Shown here one piece after another: positions 1 through 9,385 of a stretch of 64,000 nt of DNA; within the stretch, counting starts at the first letter, position 1; every line of letters begins with the position of its first letter. Under the pieces are notes generated by a model that was given only the letters and a program-made list of their open reading frames with translations, ran no database searches and was not told the DNA's origin. Origin of the DNA: Chitinophagaceae bacterium PMP191F (GTDB lineage Bacteria > Bacteroidota > Bacteroidia > Chitinophagales > Chitinophagaceae); the NCBI GenBank assembly GCA_001302245.1, contig LGYU01000007.1, forward strand, positions 171,146-235,145. The letters run 5' to 3'. A program made the position numbers and the translations under genes.

Positions 1-1074
1 GCTGCTAAAAAAGCGAAACTGGAATCACTGAAAAAACAACAGACGGCTTTGAGCGATGAGGCAACCAAACTGGAAGCTGAAATTGCCAAACTGGATACTT
101 CTTTTGTAAAAGCTGAAAAAGCGAAACTGGTGACAGTAAGTGCAGCAACACCTGCACCCTTTACACACTACATAGACCTGCAGGGAAAAATTGAAGCAGA
201 GAATATTGCTTATGTTACTCCGCGTGGTCAAGGTGGCCAGGTAAAAGCCATCTATGTAAAACAGGGAGATATTGTAAGCAAAGGAAAACTGTTGCTGAAG
301 CTGGATGATATTACCATTCGCCAGCAGATTGAGCAACTGAATGTACAGTTGAGTCTTGCAAAAACTTTATATGAGCGCCGCAAGAACCTGTGGGATCAGA
401 AAATCGGCACTGAGGTAGATCTGCTGCAGGCAAAAACCAATATGGATAATGTGAACAAACAGATTGACCAAGCTAAAGAACAACTGGAAATGACCAATGT
501 GTATGCTGAAATGAGTGGTGTAGCTGATATGGTAAATATTAAAGTAGGAGAGTTCTTTACACCAGCTTCTGCCGGTTCACTGGGTATTACTATCGTTAAT
601 ACATCTGATCTGAAAGTGACAGCCAACGTTCCTGAGAATTATGTCGGCAATGTGAAAGAAGGTTCATTACTGCAGATCACCTTCCCGGATATGAATAATA
701 AAACGCTTGCTGCAAAGGTAAATACGGTGGGTAGAACCATCAGTGTGGATGGCCGTTCATTTTATATCCAGGCACATCTGCCACATGATAAAGACCTGAA
801 ACCCGGGCAGATTGCACTGACTCGTATACAGGACTATCATGCTGCCTCTACCCTTACGGTGCCCGTAAATACTCTGCAGACAGATGATAAAGGAAAATTT
901 GTGCTGATAGCTGTTAAAGAAAATAACCGCCTGGTAGCCCGCAAAAAATATGTACAGCAAGGCTTGATGTACGGTGATAAAATTGAAATAAAAGGCGGTT
1001 TGGAAGCAGGTGATGCTGTTATTACGGAAGGATTCCAGGGGCTGTATGAAGGTCAGTTGATCACCACTGCTTAA
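1..1074 (+). CDS. RND efflux periplasmic adaptor (membrane fusion protein), 5' end outside window
   Basis: Periplasmic adaptor that links an inner-membrane RND pump to an outer-membrane channel. The reading frame is open from base 1, so the true start and signal peptide lie upstream; 357 residues are visible. The first ~35 residues are Lys/Glu/Ala-rich and look like a coiled coil or linker. Next comes a lipoyl-like half motif (GGQVKAIYVKQGD), a helical hairpin (about residues 105-160), a second lipoyl half and a beta-barrel/membrane-proximal domain ending in VITEGFQGLYEGQLI, all typical of the HlyD/AcrA family. The RND permease follows after 108 bases on the same strand, so the two almost certainly form one pump. 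The substrate cannot be told from sequence. Confidence 0.93.
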   Translation, partial: AAKKAKLESLKKQQTALSDEATKLEAEIAKLDTSFVKAEKAKLVTVSAATPAPFTHYIDLQGKIEAENIAYVTPRGQGGQVKAIYVKQGDIVSKGKLLLKLDDITIRQQIEQLNVQLSLAKTLYERRKNLWDQKIGTEVDLLQAKTNMDNVNKQIDQAKEQLEMTNVYAEMSGVADMVNIKVGEFFTPASAGSLGITIVNTSDLKVTANVPENYVGNVKEGSLLQITFPDMNNKTLAAKVNTVGRTISVDGRSFYIQAHLPHDKDLKPGQIALTRIQDYHAASTLTVPVNTLQTDDKGKFVLIAVKENNRLVARKKYVQQGLMYGDKIEIKGGLEAGDAVITEGFQGLYEGQLITTA

Positions 1075-1182
1075 AAGCTGTTGCTTTTGAAAACAGTTGC
1101 AATGCACTGTGCATTGTACACAGGTATCGCATGAACTGCTGTATGAAGCAGGGACCGGTTACTGAATATTCAAAACTATTTT

Positions 1183-4100
1183 ATGAGTGCATTAGAAAAT
1201 TTTACAGGTAAGTTTAAGCAGTTTAAACCCACTACCTGGAGTATCAATAACAAAACTTCTGTTTACCTGCTGATGCTGATTGTCAGTATCTGGGGTATTA
1301 AAGAGTTTATCACTACTCCCAAAGAGCAGTTTCCGGATGTGGTGATCCCTACAATTTATGTACAGACCATTTATGTAGGGAACTCGCCAAAGGACATTGA
1401 AAACCTGGTTACCAGGCCCATTGAAAAACAGATCAAGGGTATTACGGGTGCCAAGATCAAAAAATTTACTAGTACTTCACAACAGGATTATTCTGCTATT
1501 GTGGTGGAGTTTGATACAGAGGTAAAAACAGATATAGCGTTACAGAAAGTAAAAGATGCGGTAGATAAGGCGAAACAGGATCTGCCGAACGACCTGACAC
1601 AGGAGCCTACTGTATTGGAAGTGAGCTTGTCCGATATGCCGGTGATGTATGTAAATATCAGTGGTAATTATGATCAGCAGCGGTTGAAAAAATTTGCTGA
1701 TGATATGAAGGATAGGCTGGAAGATCTGAAACAGATCAATCGTGTGGATATTGTGGGTGCGCCGGAGAGAGAGTTCCAGATCAACGTTGATAATTATCGT
1801 ATGCAGAGCGCGGGTATTACGTTTGACGATATTGCCAACGCAGTGTCACGTGAAAACATGGATGTTTCCGGTGGTCTGCTGGATGTAGGCAATATGAAAC
1901 GCAGCTTGCAACTGAAAGGACAGTTCAAAACAGCATTCGATATTCAGCAGGTAATTATCCGCAATGGCCGCGGTGCACCTGTTTATTTGAAAGATATTGC
2001 TGTTATTAAAGATACTATTAAAGAACGCGAAAGCTATGCACGCCTGGATGGTAAGAACGTGGTTACACTAAACATTATTAAACGCTCCGGTGAAAACCTC
2101 ATTGAAACCAGTGATGATGTGAAGACTGCCGTGAAAGAAATGAGAGATCAGTTCCCGAAAGATCTGGATATGGTGATCACCGGTGATATGAGTGCTAAAA
2201 CAAGAACTTCGTTCAACGATCTGGTAAACTCTATCGTAATCGGGTTTATACTGGTATTGATCATCCTGATGTTCTTTATGGGAGTGGTCAACGCCTTCTT
2301 CGTGGCCTTGTCGGTACCGCTCAGTATGTTTGTAGCGTTTGTGTTTCTGCCGTCGGCCGATCTCATCATCGGTGGCAACGTGACACTGAACTTCATTGTG
2401 TTGTTTGCATTGCTGTTCGGTCTGGGTATCATTGTGGATGATGCAATTGTGGTGATAGAAAATACGCACCGCATCTTTGTGGAAGGTCGTGGAAAGCTGA
2501 ATGCGCCCACCTCCGCTAAGATGGCTGCAGGTGAGGTATTCATTCCGGTACTTGCAGGTACATTAACCACGCTGGCGCCATTCTTCCCGCTGTTGTTCTG
2601 GCCCGGTATCATTGGTAAGTTCATGATCTACCTTCCGGCGATGCTTATTTTTACGCTTACAGCATCACTGATCGTAGCGTTTATTATGAACCCGGTATTC
2701 GCGGTAGACTTTATGTCGCACGAAGAAGGACACAACACGCCTAAGTCAGCCATGTTCCGTAAGCCAGGTTTCTGGATTGCATTGGGAATTGCTCTGTTGA
2801 TGATCATGACAGGATTCTCTGTAAAGAATCAGTATCTCACTGAAGAGGCTGGTCACAATATGTATTTCTTCTGGGGTAACCTGTTATTGTGTATACTGGT
2901 GCTGATTGTGTTCAATAAATTTGTACTGGATGGTGTTATACACAGGTTCCAGAACAGGGTACTGCCATGGATCATGGGACACTATGAAAGCCTGCTACGC
3001 TGGGCATTGAAAGGCTGGCGTCCGGCCTGGTTGCTGGTAGGTACTATCGGGTTGCTGATCTTCTCGTTTCTAATATTTTCTGCATCCGTTTCAACCGGTC
3101 GTACGCAGGTGGTATTTTTCCCGAAAGGTGATCCTAACCAGGTATATGTATACCTGAAATTACCAGTAGGTACTTCTGTTGGATACACCGATTCAGTAAC
3201 ACGTACACTGGAAACAAAGGTGTTCCGTATACTGGATATGGAAAATGGCAAAAAGAACCCGTTGGTGGAAAGTGTGATCGCAAACGTGGCGGTAGGGGCT
3301 GCCGATCCCAACAGCGGTGACAGAAGTACACGCAGTGAACTGGGACGTATACAGGTATCTTTTGTGGAGTTTGAAAAACGCGATAGTAAAAGCACCCGCC
3401 CTTATCTTGACTCTATTCGTGCTGCATTAAAAGGTATTCCCGGTGCAGAGATATCTGTAGACCAGGAACAAAGCGGTCCTCCTACTGATCCTCCGATCAA
3501 TATTGAAATTGCCAGTGAGGATTTTGACAACCTGATCAAAACAGCAGTATCACTTAAAAACTACCTGGACTCTTTACAGGTAGATGGCGTGGAAGAACTG
3601 AAGATGGATGTAGATCTGACCAATCCTGAGATCAGTTTGACAGTGAACAGGGAAAGAGCACAGATAGAAGGTGTGTCTTCCGCACAGATCGGTCAGCAGA
3701 TCAGAACAGCGCTGTTTGGACGTGAGGTTTCTAAGATAAAAGAAGGTAAAGAAGAGTATAAGATACAGTTGCGCAATAGCGAAGTTCAACGTAAGAACCT
3801 GGTAGACCTGCTGAACATGAATGTTTATTTCAGAGATATGGCTTCCGGTGGTTTTAAAAGTATTCCTATCAGCAACCTGGTGAAAGTTGATCTTACCAGT
3901 ACATTGGGTAGTGTAAAAAGAAAGAACCAGAAACGTTTGATCACTTTACGCTCTAACGTACTAACTGGCTATACACCTGCTGCTGTGAACCAGGTACTGA
4001 CAAAGAAGATTGCTGATTTCAAAGGCAAAGCTGATGGTGTTACCATTAAGCAGACCGGTGAAGGCGAACAGATGGCTGAAACCATCACCTTCCTGGGTAA

Positions 4101-4815
4101 TGCACTGTTGATGGCGTTGATGCTGATCCTGTTCATCCTGGTACTGCAGTTCAACTCTATCAGTAAAGCGGTGATCATTCTTACGGAGATCATATTCAGT
4201 ATCATTGGTGTGTTGCTGGGCTTTGTGATCACAGGTATGACAGTGTCCGGTATCATGACCGGCCTGGGTATCGTAGGTCTGGCAGGTATTGTGGTGAAGA
4301 ATGGTATCCTGGTGATTGAGTTTACTGATGAGTTGCGTTCACGCGGTGTAAAAACACGTGAAGCGATTGTACAGGCTGGTAAAACACGTATCATTCCTGT
4401 ATTGCTTACAGCGGTGGCTGTAATACTGGGCCTGATTCCGCTGGCAGTTGGTTTCAATATCAACTTCATTACCATGTTCTCCGAACTGAATCCGCATATC
4501 TATTTCGGTGGTGATAATGCGGTGTTCTGGAAACCATTATCATGGACCATCATCTTCGGTGTAATGTTCGCGTTCTTTATGACACTGATCATTGTACCAA
4601 GTATGTATCTGATGGCAGAACGGTTACGCAGACCAATGCGTCGTCACTTCGGTGGCAAATGGGTATCCTTCATGGGTATTCCGCCATTAACCATCATCTT
4701 CCTGGTACTGATGTTGCCCATTACATTAATACGTCATGCATTTGAAAAAGCACGCAGAAGAAGAAAGCTGGCCGGTGCACGTGTTAATAAAGAATTTATA
4801 GGCAGTTGGTTTTAA
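1183..4815 (+). CDS. RND efflux permease (AcrB/HAE1-like)
   Basis: Proton-driven inner-membrane pump of the resistance-nodulation-division superfamily, 1210 residues, somewhat longer than the usual ~1040. One N-terminal membrane helix is followed by a large periplasmic porter domain, a helix bundle, a second porter domain and a second bundle. The paired aspartates of TM4 (GIIVDDAIVVIENTHR, about residues 419-420) and the TM10 lysine (GIVVKNGILVIEF, near residue 1039) are both present, so proton relay should be intact. An extra hydrophobic stretch around residues 530-590 and a basic tail after TM12 account for much of the added length. It follows its adaptor gene. Drug or metal specificity is not predictable; the motifs fit the hydrophobe/amphiphile group better than the heavy-metal group. 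Confidence 0.95.
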   Translation: MSALENFTGKFKQFKPTTWSINNKTSVYLLMLIVSIWGIKEFITTPKEQFPDVVIPTIYVQTIYVGNSPKDIENLVTRPIEKQIKGITGAKIKKFTSTSQQDYSAIVVEFDTEVKTDIALQKVKDAVDKAKQDLPNDLTQEPTVLEVSLSDMPVMYVNISGNYDQQRLKKFADDMKDRLEDLKQINRVDIVGAPEREFQINVDNYRMQSAGITFDDIANAVSRENMDVSGGLLDVGNMKRSLQLKGQFKTAFDIQQVIIRNGRGAPVYLKDIAVIKDTIKERESYARLDGKNVVTLNIIKRSGENLIETSDDVKTAVKEMRDQFPKDLDMVITGDMSAKTRTSFNDLVNSIVIGFILVLIILMFFMGVVNAFFVALSVPLSMFVAFVFLPSADLIIGGNVTLNFIVLFALLFGLGIIVDDAIVVIENTHRIFVEGRGKLNAPTSAKMAAGEVFIPVLAGTLTTLAPFFPLLFWPGIIGKFMIYLPAMLIFTLTASLIVAFIMNPVFAVDFMSHEEGHNTPKSAMFRKPGFWIALGIALLMIMTGFSVKNQYLTEEAGHNMYFFWGNLLLCILVLIVFNKFVLDGVIHRFQNRVLPWIMGHYESLLRWALKGWRPAWLLVGTIGLLIFSFLIFSASVSTGRTQVVFFPKGDPNQVYVYLKLPVGTSVGYTDSVTRTLETKVFRILDMENGKKNPLVESVIANVAVGAADPNSGDRSTRSELGRIQVSFVEFEKRDSKSTRPYLDSIRAALKGIPGAEISVDQEQSGPPTDPPINIEIASEDFDNLIKTAVSLKNYLDSLQVDGVEELKMDVDLTNPEISLTVNRERAQIEGVSSAQIGQQIRTALFGREVSKIKEGKEEYKIQLRNSEVQRKNLVDLLNMNVYFRDMASGGFKSIPISNLVKVDLTSTLGSVKRKNQKRLITLRSNVLTGYTPAAVNQVLTKKIADFKGKADGVTIKQTGEGEQMAETITFLGNALLMALMLILFILVLQFNSISKAVIILTEIIFSIIGVLLGFVITGMTVSGIMTGLGIVGLAGIVVKNGILVIEFTDELRSRGVKTREAIVQAGKTRIIPVLLTAVAVILGLIPLAVGFNINFITMFSELNPHIYFGGDNAVFWKPLSWTIIFGVMFAFFMTLIIVPSMYLMAERLRRPMRRHFGGKWVSFMGIPPLTIIFLVLMLPITLIRHAFEKARRRRKLAGARVNKEFIGSWF

Positions 4816-4848
4816 TAGATGATTTGTAAACTTAGGTTGGTTTAGGTT

Positions 4849-4889
4849 AAGCCGTCCTGCTGCATTTATTGCACGGGATGGCTTTTTTT
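4849..4889 (+). terminator. Rho-independent terminator after RND permease
   Basis: GCCGTCC pairs with GGGATGGC across a loop rich in TGCA and TTT, followed by seven T residues. It lies 35 bases after the permease stop on the same strand. Confidence 0.8.
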
Positions 4890-4914
4890 ATGGGCTGATG
4901 TGAAATTATTACGG

Positions 4915-5121
4915 TTACCTGTAGCAATAACCGCAGGCTTTTTTATGGCCTGATTCATAAGCCTGTTTAATGGTCACGGTATCAAACCTGTTTGTACAGT
5001 TTCGCAATCCCTGGCATACTTTGCTATGATAAGCGTAACTGGAGCCTGATTTACAGATAATTACCTTCTCTTGCCGGAGAGAGCATGAGCCTAGCAGAAC
5101 GAGGAGTAGTAGTGTATTCAT
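4915..5121 (-). CDS. Small Cys-rich lipoprotein of unknown function
   Basis: A 68-residue protein when started at the ATG at 5121; an upstream in-frame GTG at 5142 would add seven residues but spoils the signal peptide. The N-terminus MNTLLLLVLLGSCS is a short lipoprotein signal with a plausible lipobox (LLGS before Cys). The mature part has about six cysteines and ends ACGYCYR, with a pattern (AYHSKVCQGLRNC...A.E.GHKKACGYC) that recurs in small unnamed Bacteroidota proteins, probably a metal-binding or disulfide-stabilised knuckle. This family resemblance is from memory and unverified. It lies convergent to the RND permease and downstream of the M16 peptidase. Function unknown. Confidence 0.6.
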   Translation of the reverse strand: MNTLLLLVLLGSCSLRQEKVIICKSGSSYAYHSKVCQGLRNCTNRFDTVTIKQAYESGHKKACGYCYR

Positions 5122-5197
5122 GGATAGTGGTTTAGAATACACTAACGATAGGGCATCATGTAATATTTAAAACATTGTGCAGGATTTACCAGATGTC

Positions 5198-5240
5198 AAA
5201 AAGTAAAAAGGACCACCATCATGGCGGTCCTTTTTACTTT
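5198..5240 (-). terminator. Terminator of the M16 peptidase gene
   Basis: A near-perfect inverted repeat with 15-base arms (5200-5214 and 5226-5240) and A/T-rich outer arms. It could act in both directions; on the minus strand it lies 27 bases after the M16 stop codon. Confidence 0.85.
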
Positions 5241-5266
5241 GATATTGCATATTAATATCTTATATG

Positions 5267-8158
5267 CTAAAACCCTCTTTTCTGTGTAGGATTTCCTTCT
5301 GCATCCAGTTCTACAATTTCATAACCCAGTCTTTGCAGTTTGGGCAATATCAGGGCTTTGTCGCCAACCAGCAGAATGTTCATTTTGCCGGTGTCAATGT
5401 ATTTTCTTGACAACGCGTCAATATCCTGCTTAGTGATATTGTCCAGAATGGTATTTTGTTTTTTTACATAATCAGCAGGCAGGTTGTATTGCAGCATACG
5501 GCCAATGAAAGCAGCTTTCTGAATGCTGGTTTCATAGTTGCGTGCATCACTCTGTCCGATAGAGTTTTTCATAAAGGCAACCTCTTCATTGGTAACGCCA
5601 TCAGCGCTGTAATGTTTCATCTCTTTGATTACTTCATACAATGCACTATCGGTAGCGCCGGCTTTGATGCCGCTGCTGAAGGTGAATGTGCCGGTATATT
5701 TATTACCTGCAAAACCGCTGCGTGCGCCATAGGTCCAGCCTTTGTCTTCACGCAGGTTCAGGTTAATACGGCTGTTGAAGCTGCCACCCAGTGCATAGTT
5801 CATCAATACTGATTTGTAATATTCACCAGTAGGATCATAAGTAAGGCCGGTTACATAACCTACCCTGAATTCAGTTTGTGCTGCCTTGGGAACGTCCACT
5901 ACATAGATCTTTGTTTTTTCTACTGCAACCGGTGCTGCAGGTTTGGGCAATGTGAATGAACGTACAGGCAATTTGTTCAGGAAGTTCAGTTTGGGCAGTA
6001 TTTCAGATTGTTTTACATCCCCTACAATTACAACCTGTCCATCTTCAGAAGTGATGTATTTGTCGTAGTAGGCTTGTATATCATCCAGTGTAATGTTCTT
6101 AATGGTTTCAGTAGTACCTGATTCCGGAATACCCAGGATGTTATTGCTGCCATAGTTCAGTTTGTCATATACTGCAGTGGCAATAGCAGCAGGCTGCGTC
6201 TGGCTGTTTTTCAAGCGCTGCTCCAACTGACGTTTGATGCGGTCAAGATCATCCTGGTTGAATTTAGGATTGAACATCCTTTCTTCCAGCAGTTGCAGTG
6301 TTTTATCTACGTTCTTTTTTAAAGTCTGTACAGTAAATACTATTGCATCGTCTGTATTGTTGATACCAACTGAACTACCGATCTTCTCCAGCTCCAGTGA
6401 CAATTGCTCGCTGGTGAAGTTTTTAGTGTCTTCGTTCATCATGCTGGCAAACAGGTTCACCCATCCGGCCTTGCTCAGGTCATTGCTTTCCAGTAAACGG
6501 CCACCTTTCAGTGAAATGCTGATGGTAACTGTAGGTGTTTCCGCATTCTCAGTACCAATCACTTTCATTTTGTTAGTCAACGCACTGGTCCAGAAATCAG
6601 GAACTTTTACTACTGGGTTAGGTCCGCTGGCAGGAACTTTATTGCGGTCAAAATTGTCTTTTGCTTTTGTGTATTTCAAACCGGCATAACCATAATCAGG
6701 TGCTTTGTAGTGCGACTGATCGATGATGTAATTGTCGGCTGCTGCTTTGGCATCTTCCTGCCCTTTGGGTACAATACTCAGAATAACGCGTGATTTGCCT
6801 TTGATGTATTTATTGTACACACGCATTACCTCTTCTTTGGTAACCCCCTGGTACATATTCATCAGTTTGGTGATCATGTTGGGATTGCCGGCAAAGGTCT
6901 GGAACGCTGCCAATTGGCTTACTTTACCGGATACACTTGCAAGACCATTTACCAGGCGGTTTTCATAACCACTTTTGAACTTCTGGATATCTTCATCATT
7001 TACGCCTCTTTTTTCAAATTCAGCCAATGCTTCAGCTACCAGTTTTTCCATTTCAGCCAGTGATTTGCCGGGATATGGTGTTACAGAAATAGAAAATTCA
7101 CCCGCCAGTTCACTGGCACCATTGTTGGCACTGGCCTGTAATGCCTTTTGAGTTTTGATAAGCGTTTGATAGAAAACAGAGTTGCGGTTGCCACCGCCAC
7201 CAAAACCACCGCGGCCACCACCGCCTCCGCCACCTAATACCTGTGCAAGACAAGCCAGGGCCGGAATATCAGCATCATACTCACGTACAGTAGGGTATAC
7301 AATACGCAGTTGTGGTACGCGTGCATAGTTGTCAACGTAGCTTACATAACGATCTTTATTCAGTATTACCGGCTCCAGTTTTACAGGCGTTACCTGCGGA
7401 CCGCGTGGAATGGGGCCAAAGTATTTCTCAGCCAGTTTCACTACATCAGCAGGTTTTACATCACCACCTACAGTAAGGGTAGCATTGTTGGGACCATACC
7501 AACGAAGGAAAAAGTTTTTCAGGTCGTTCAGACTTACACGGTTCAGTTCTTCCACATACCCAATGGTAAGCCACGAGTAAGGATGGCCATAAGGATACAG
7601 ATTGCGTGCGCTCACTTCACCGGCCAGTCCGTAAGGCTGGTTATCGTAGTTCTGGCCTCTTTCATTTTTTACAGTAGCACGTTGTACTTCAAACTTCTGT
7701 TGGGTAACAGCATCCAGCAGAAAGCCCATGCGGTCAGCTTCCAGCCACAGCATTTTTTCCAATTGGTTGCTGGGAACAGTTTCGTAGTAGTTGGTACGGT
7801 CGCGGTTGGTAGAGCCATTCAGTGTACCACCTGCTTCAGTTACAATTTTGAAATGCTGCTCATCACCCACGTGATCACTTCCCTGGAACATCATGTGTTC
7901 AAAGAAGTGGGCAAAACCACTTTTGCCGATCTCTTCACGCGCAGAACCTACATGATACGTAACATCCACGTGTACAATAGGGTCACTATGATCTTCATGC
8001 ACCACCACTGTAAGACCATTTGGCAGTACATACTTTTCGTAGGGAATAATCAACTCATCTCCACGCCGGGTGACCTTCTCTACCAGTTTTGCCTGCCCGG
8101 CCACATTGCCATAAAAGCAACAGAAAGCACCGGCAAGTACCAGTAAATGTTTTTTCAT
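5267..8158 (-). CDS. M16 family zinc peptidase, secreted, tandem double domain
   Basis: Zinc metallopeptidase of the pitrilysin/insulinase family, 963 residues from the ATG at 8158, which gives a good signal peptide (MKKHLLVLAGAFCCF...AGQA). The inverted zinc motif HFFEH is at about residues 84-88, with the distal glutamate in NERGQ near residue 166. The first peptidase-like half is active. The second half (from about residue 530) has the same fold pattern (GWTYGARSGF, YYDKYITSEDGQ) but no HxxEH, as usual for periplasmic M16 proteins. An odd glycine run (LGGGGGGGRGGFGGGGN) sits around residues 308-322. The protein likely degrades peptides in the periplasm or outside the cell. It is monocistronic, with its own terminator. 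Confidence 0.94.
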   Translation of the reverse strand: MKKHLLVLAGAFCCFYGNVAGQAKLVEKVTRRGDELIIPYEKYVLPNGLTVVVHEDHSDPIVHVDVTYHVGSAREEIGKSGFAHFFEHMMFQGSDHVGDEQHFKIVTEAGGTLNGSTNRDRTNYYETVPSNQLEKMLWLEADRMGFLLDAVTQQKFEVQRATVKNERGQNYDNQPYGLAGEVSARNLYPYGHPYSWLTIGYVEELNRVSLNDLKNFFLRWYGPNNATLTVGGDVKPADVVKLAEKYFGPIPRGPQVTPVKLEPVILNKDRYVSYVDNYARVPQLRIVYPTVREYDADIPALACLAQVLGGGGGGGRGGFGGGGNRNSVFYQTLIKTQKALQASANNGASELAGEFSISVTPYPGKSLAEMEKLVAEALAEFEKRGVNDEDIQKFKSGYENRLVNGLASVSGKVSQLAAFQTFAGNPNMITKLMNMYQGVTKEEVMRVYNKYIKGKSRVILSIVPKGQEDAKAAADNYIIDQSHYKAPDYGYAGLKYTKAKDNFDRNKVPASGPNPVVKVPDFWTSALTNKMKVIGTENAETPTVTISISLKGGRLLESNDLSKAGWVNLFASMMNEDTKNFTSEQLSLELEKIGSSVGINNTDDAIVFTVQTLKKNVDKTLQLLEERMFNPKFNQDDLDRIKRQLEQRLKNSQTQPAAIATAVYDKLNYGSNNILGIPESGTTETIKNITLDDIQAYYDKYITSEDGQVVIVGDVKQSEILPKLNFLNKLPVRSFTLPKPAAPVAVEKTKIYVVDVPKAAQTEFRVGYVTGLTYDPTGEYYKSVLMNYALGGSFNSRINLNLREDKGWTYGARSGFAGNKYTGTFTFSSGIKAGATDSALYEVIKEMKHYSADGVTNEEVAFMKNSIGQSDARNYETSIQKAAFIGRMLQYNLPADYVKKQNTILDNITKQDIDALSRKYIDTGKMNILLVGDKALILPKLQRLGYEIVELDAEGNPTQKRGF

Positions 8159-8477
8159 AACAGTTTTGTTTAGAATTAAGAAAGTTACAATGTTAACAGA
8201 ATCTCCCCTGCAAGCCAAACCATTTGTCATTGCAGAATTGGTTTTAGACGTTGGGAACTATATAAACCTGTGATTACTTTTGTTAACAGGCTCAGCGGGG
8301 ATAGCAGAAACTGTAATTTGTGTGGGCTTATAGCAACTATAGCCTGTAGAAGTATGAAAATCAATATCCGGTAAATAAGGTGGCCGTATTGCCGGGCCAC
8401 TGTAACATTTGTGTTTGTTCTGCAACTAATGAAGTGTATATTCCGCATCAACACAAATAAAAACATACAAGTATACC
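8159..8477. other. Divergent intergenic region between M16 peptidase and AIM24-like genes
   Basis: 319 bases with no convincing gene. It should hold the promoters of both divergent neighbours. One good -7 match faces right (listed separately); I do not see a clean match facing left. Confidence 0.6.
8251..8282 (+). promoter_or_regulatory. Candidate Bacteroidota promoter for the AIM24-like gene
   Basis: TTG at 8251-8253, then 21 bases, then TACTTTTG at 8275-8282, matching the Bacteroidota pattern (TT)TG-N19-21-TAnnTTTG. Transcription would start near 8288, leaving a leader of about 190 bases. A match by eye only. Confidence 0.35.
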
Positions 8478-9269
8478 ATGCGTAGAAATCATGAAATAGA
8501 CTACCGTATTGTAGGGGAAGAAATGCAATACGTGGAAATAGAACTGGACCCCTCAGAAACAGCTGTTGGTGAACCCGGCGCCTTTATGATGATGGACGAC
8601 GGCATACAGATGCAAACTATTTTTGGTGATGGTTCACAGCAGCAACAGGGGCTTTTGGGCAAGCTGATGTCGGCCGGCAAACGCATGCTGGTAGGAGAAA
8701 ATCTTTTTATGACAGCATTTACCAATGTAGGTGTAGGTAAAAAGAGAGTAAGCTTTGCTTCGCCCTATCCCGGTAAGATCATCCCGCTGGATCTGCAGCA
8801 ACTGGGTGGCAAAATTGTAGCGCAGAAAGATGCGTTTCTGTGTGCTGCCAAAGGTGTAAGTGTGGGTATTGAGTTCCAGCGTAAGCTGGGCACGGGTCTT
8901 TTTGGTGGTGAAGGTTTTATTATGGAAAAGCTGGAAGGCGATGGAATGGCCTTTGTACACGCAGGCGGACACGTGTTTGAGCGTGTGTTACAACCCGGTG
9001 AATTGTTGAAAATAGATACCGGCTGTCTTGTTGCCTATACACAAAACATCAGCTACGATATTCAGTTTGTAGGTGGTATCCGTAATACCATATTTGGAGG
9101 TGAGGGGTTGTTCTTTGCCACACTGCGTGGACCCGGTTCTGTATGGATACAAACATTGCCCATCAGCCGTTTGGCAGGCAGGATCCTGACCTACGGTACC
9201 GTATCACGCAAAGAAGAAGGCAGCATATTAGGTGGCATTGGTAATATGCTGGATGGAGATGGTTGGTAA
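8478..9269 (+). CDS. AIM24 / TIGR00266 family protein
   Basis: A 263-residue cytosolic protein of the AIM24 family, built on a repeated beta-rich tryptophan-RNA-binding-attenuator-like fold. Recognisable stretches are EIDYRIVGEEMQYVEIEL, VGEPGAFMMMDDGI near residues 32-45, GLFGGEGFIMEKLEGDG near 140 and FGGEGLFFATLRGPG near 205, the last two being the typical repeated GGEG..F.L.G.G motif. No signal peptide or membrane segment is seen. The biochemical role of the bacterial proteins is unknown; the mitochondrial relative helps maintain inner-membrane complexes. It converges on the Bax-inhibitor-like gene with a shared palindromic terminator. Confidence 0.88.
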   Translation: MRRNHEIDYRIVGEEMQYVEIELDPSETAVGEPGAFMMMDDGIQMQTIFGDGSQQQQGLLGKLMSAGKRMLVGENLFMTAFTNVGVGKKRVSFASPYPGKIIPLDLQQLGGKIVAQKDAFLCAAKGVSVGIEFQRKLGTGLFGGEGFIMEKLEGDGMAFVHAGGHVFERVLQPGELLKIDTGCLVAYTQNISYDIQFVGGIRNTIFGGEGLFFATLRGPGSVWIQTLPISRLAGRILTYGTVSRKEEGSILGGIGNMLDGDGW

Positions 9270-9331
9270 TTGGCAAATGTGCAGATATGAACTGATATGC
9301 AAAATAAATGACGATATTGGTGATACCAGAT

Positions 9332-9363
9332 AAAAAAGCCGCTGAACGTTCAGCGGCTTTTTT
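9332..9363. terminator. Bidirectional terminator, 32-base perfect palindrome
   Basis: A run of A, GCCGCTGAAC, its exact complement and a run of T form a perfect 16+16 palindrome centred on AACGTT. It lies between two convergent genes and can end transcription from both. Confidence 0.92.
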
Positions 9364-9385
9364 ATTATTGAATGTTTTCGTTGTC

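Noticed and set aside
25..336. Antisense frames inside the efflux adaptor and many other genes (for example 2148-2624, 7310-8146, 26809-27471, 43410-43943)
   Set aside because: They lie wholly within well-supported genes on the other strand, contain atypical residue composition and no family motif; they are shadows of codon use.
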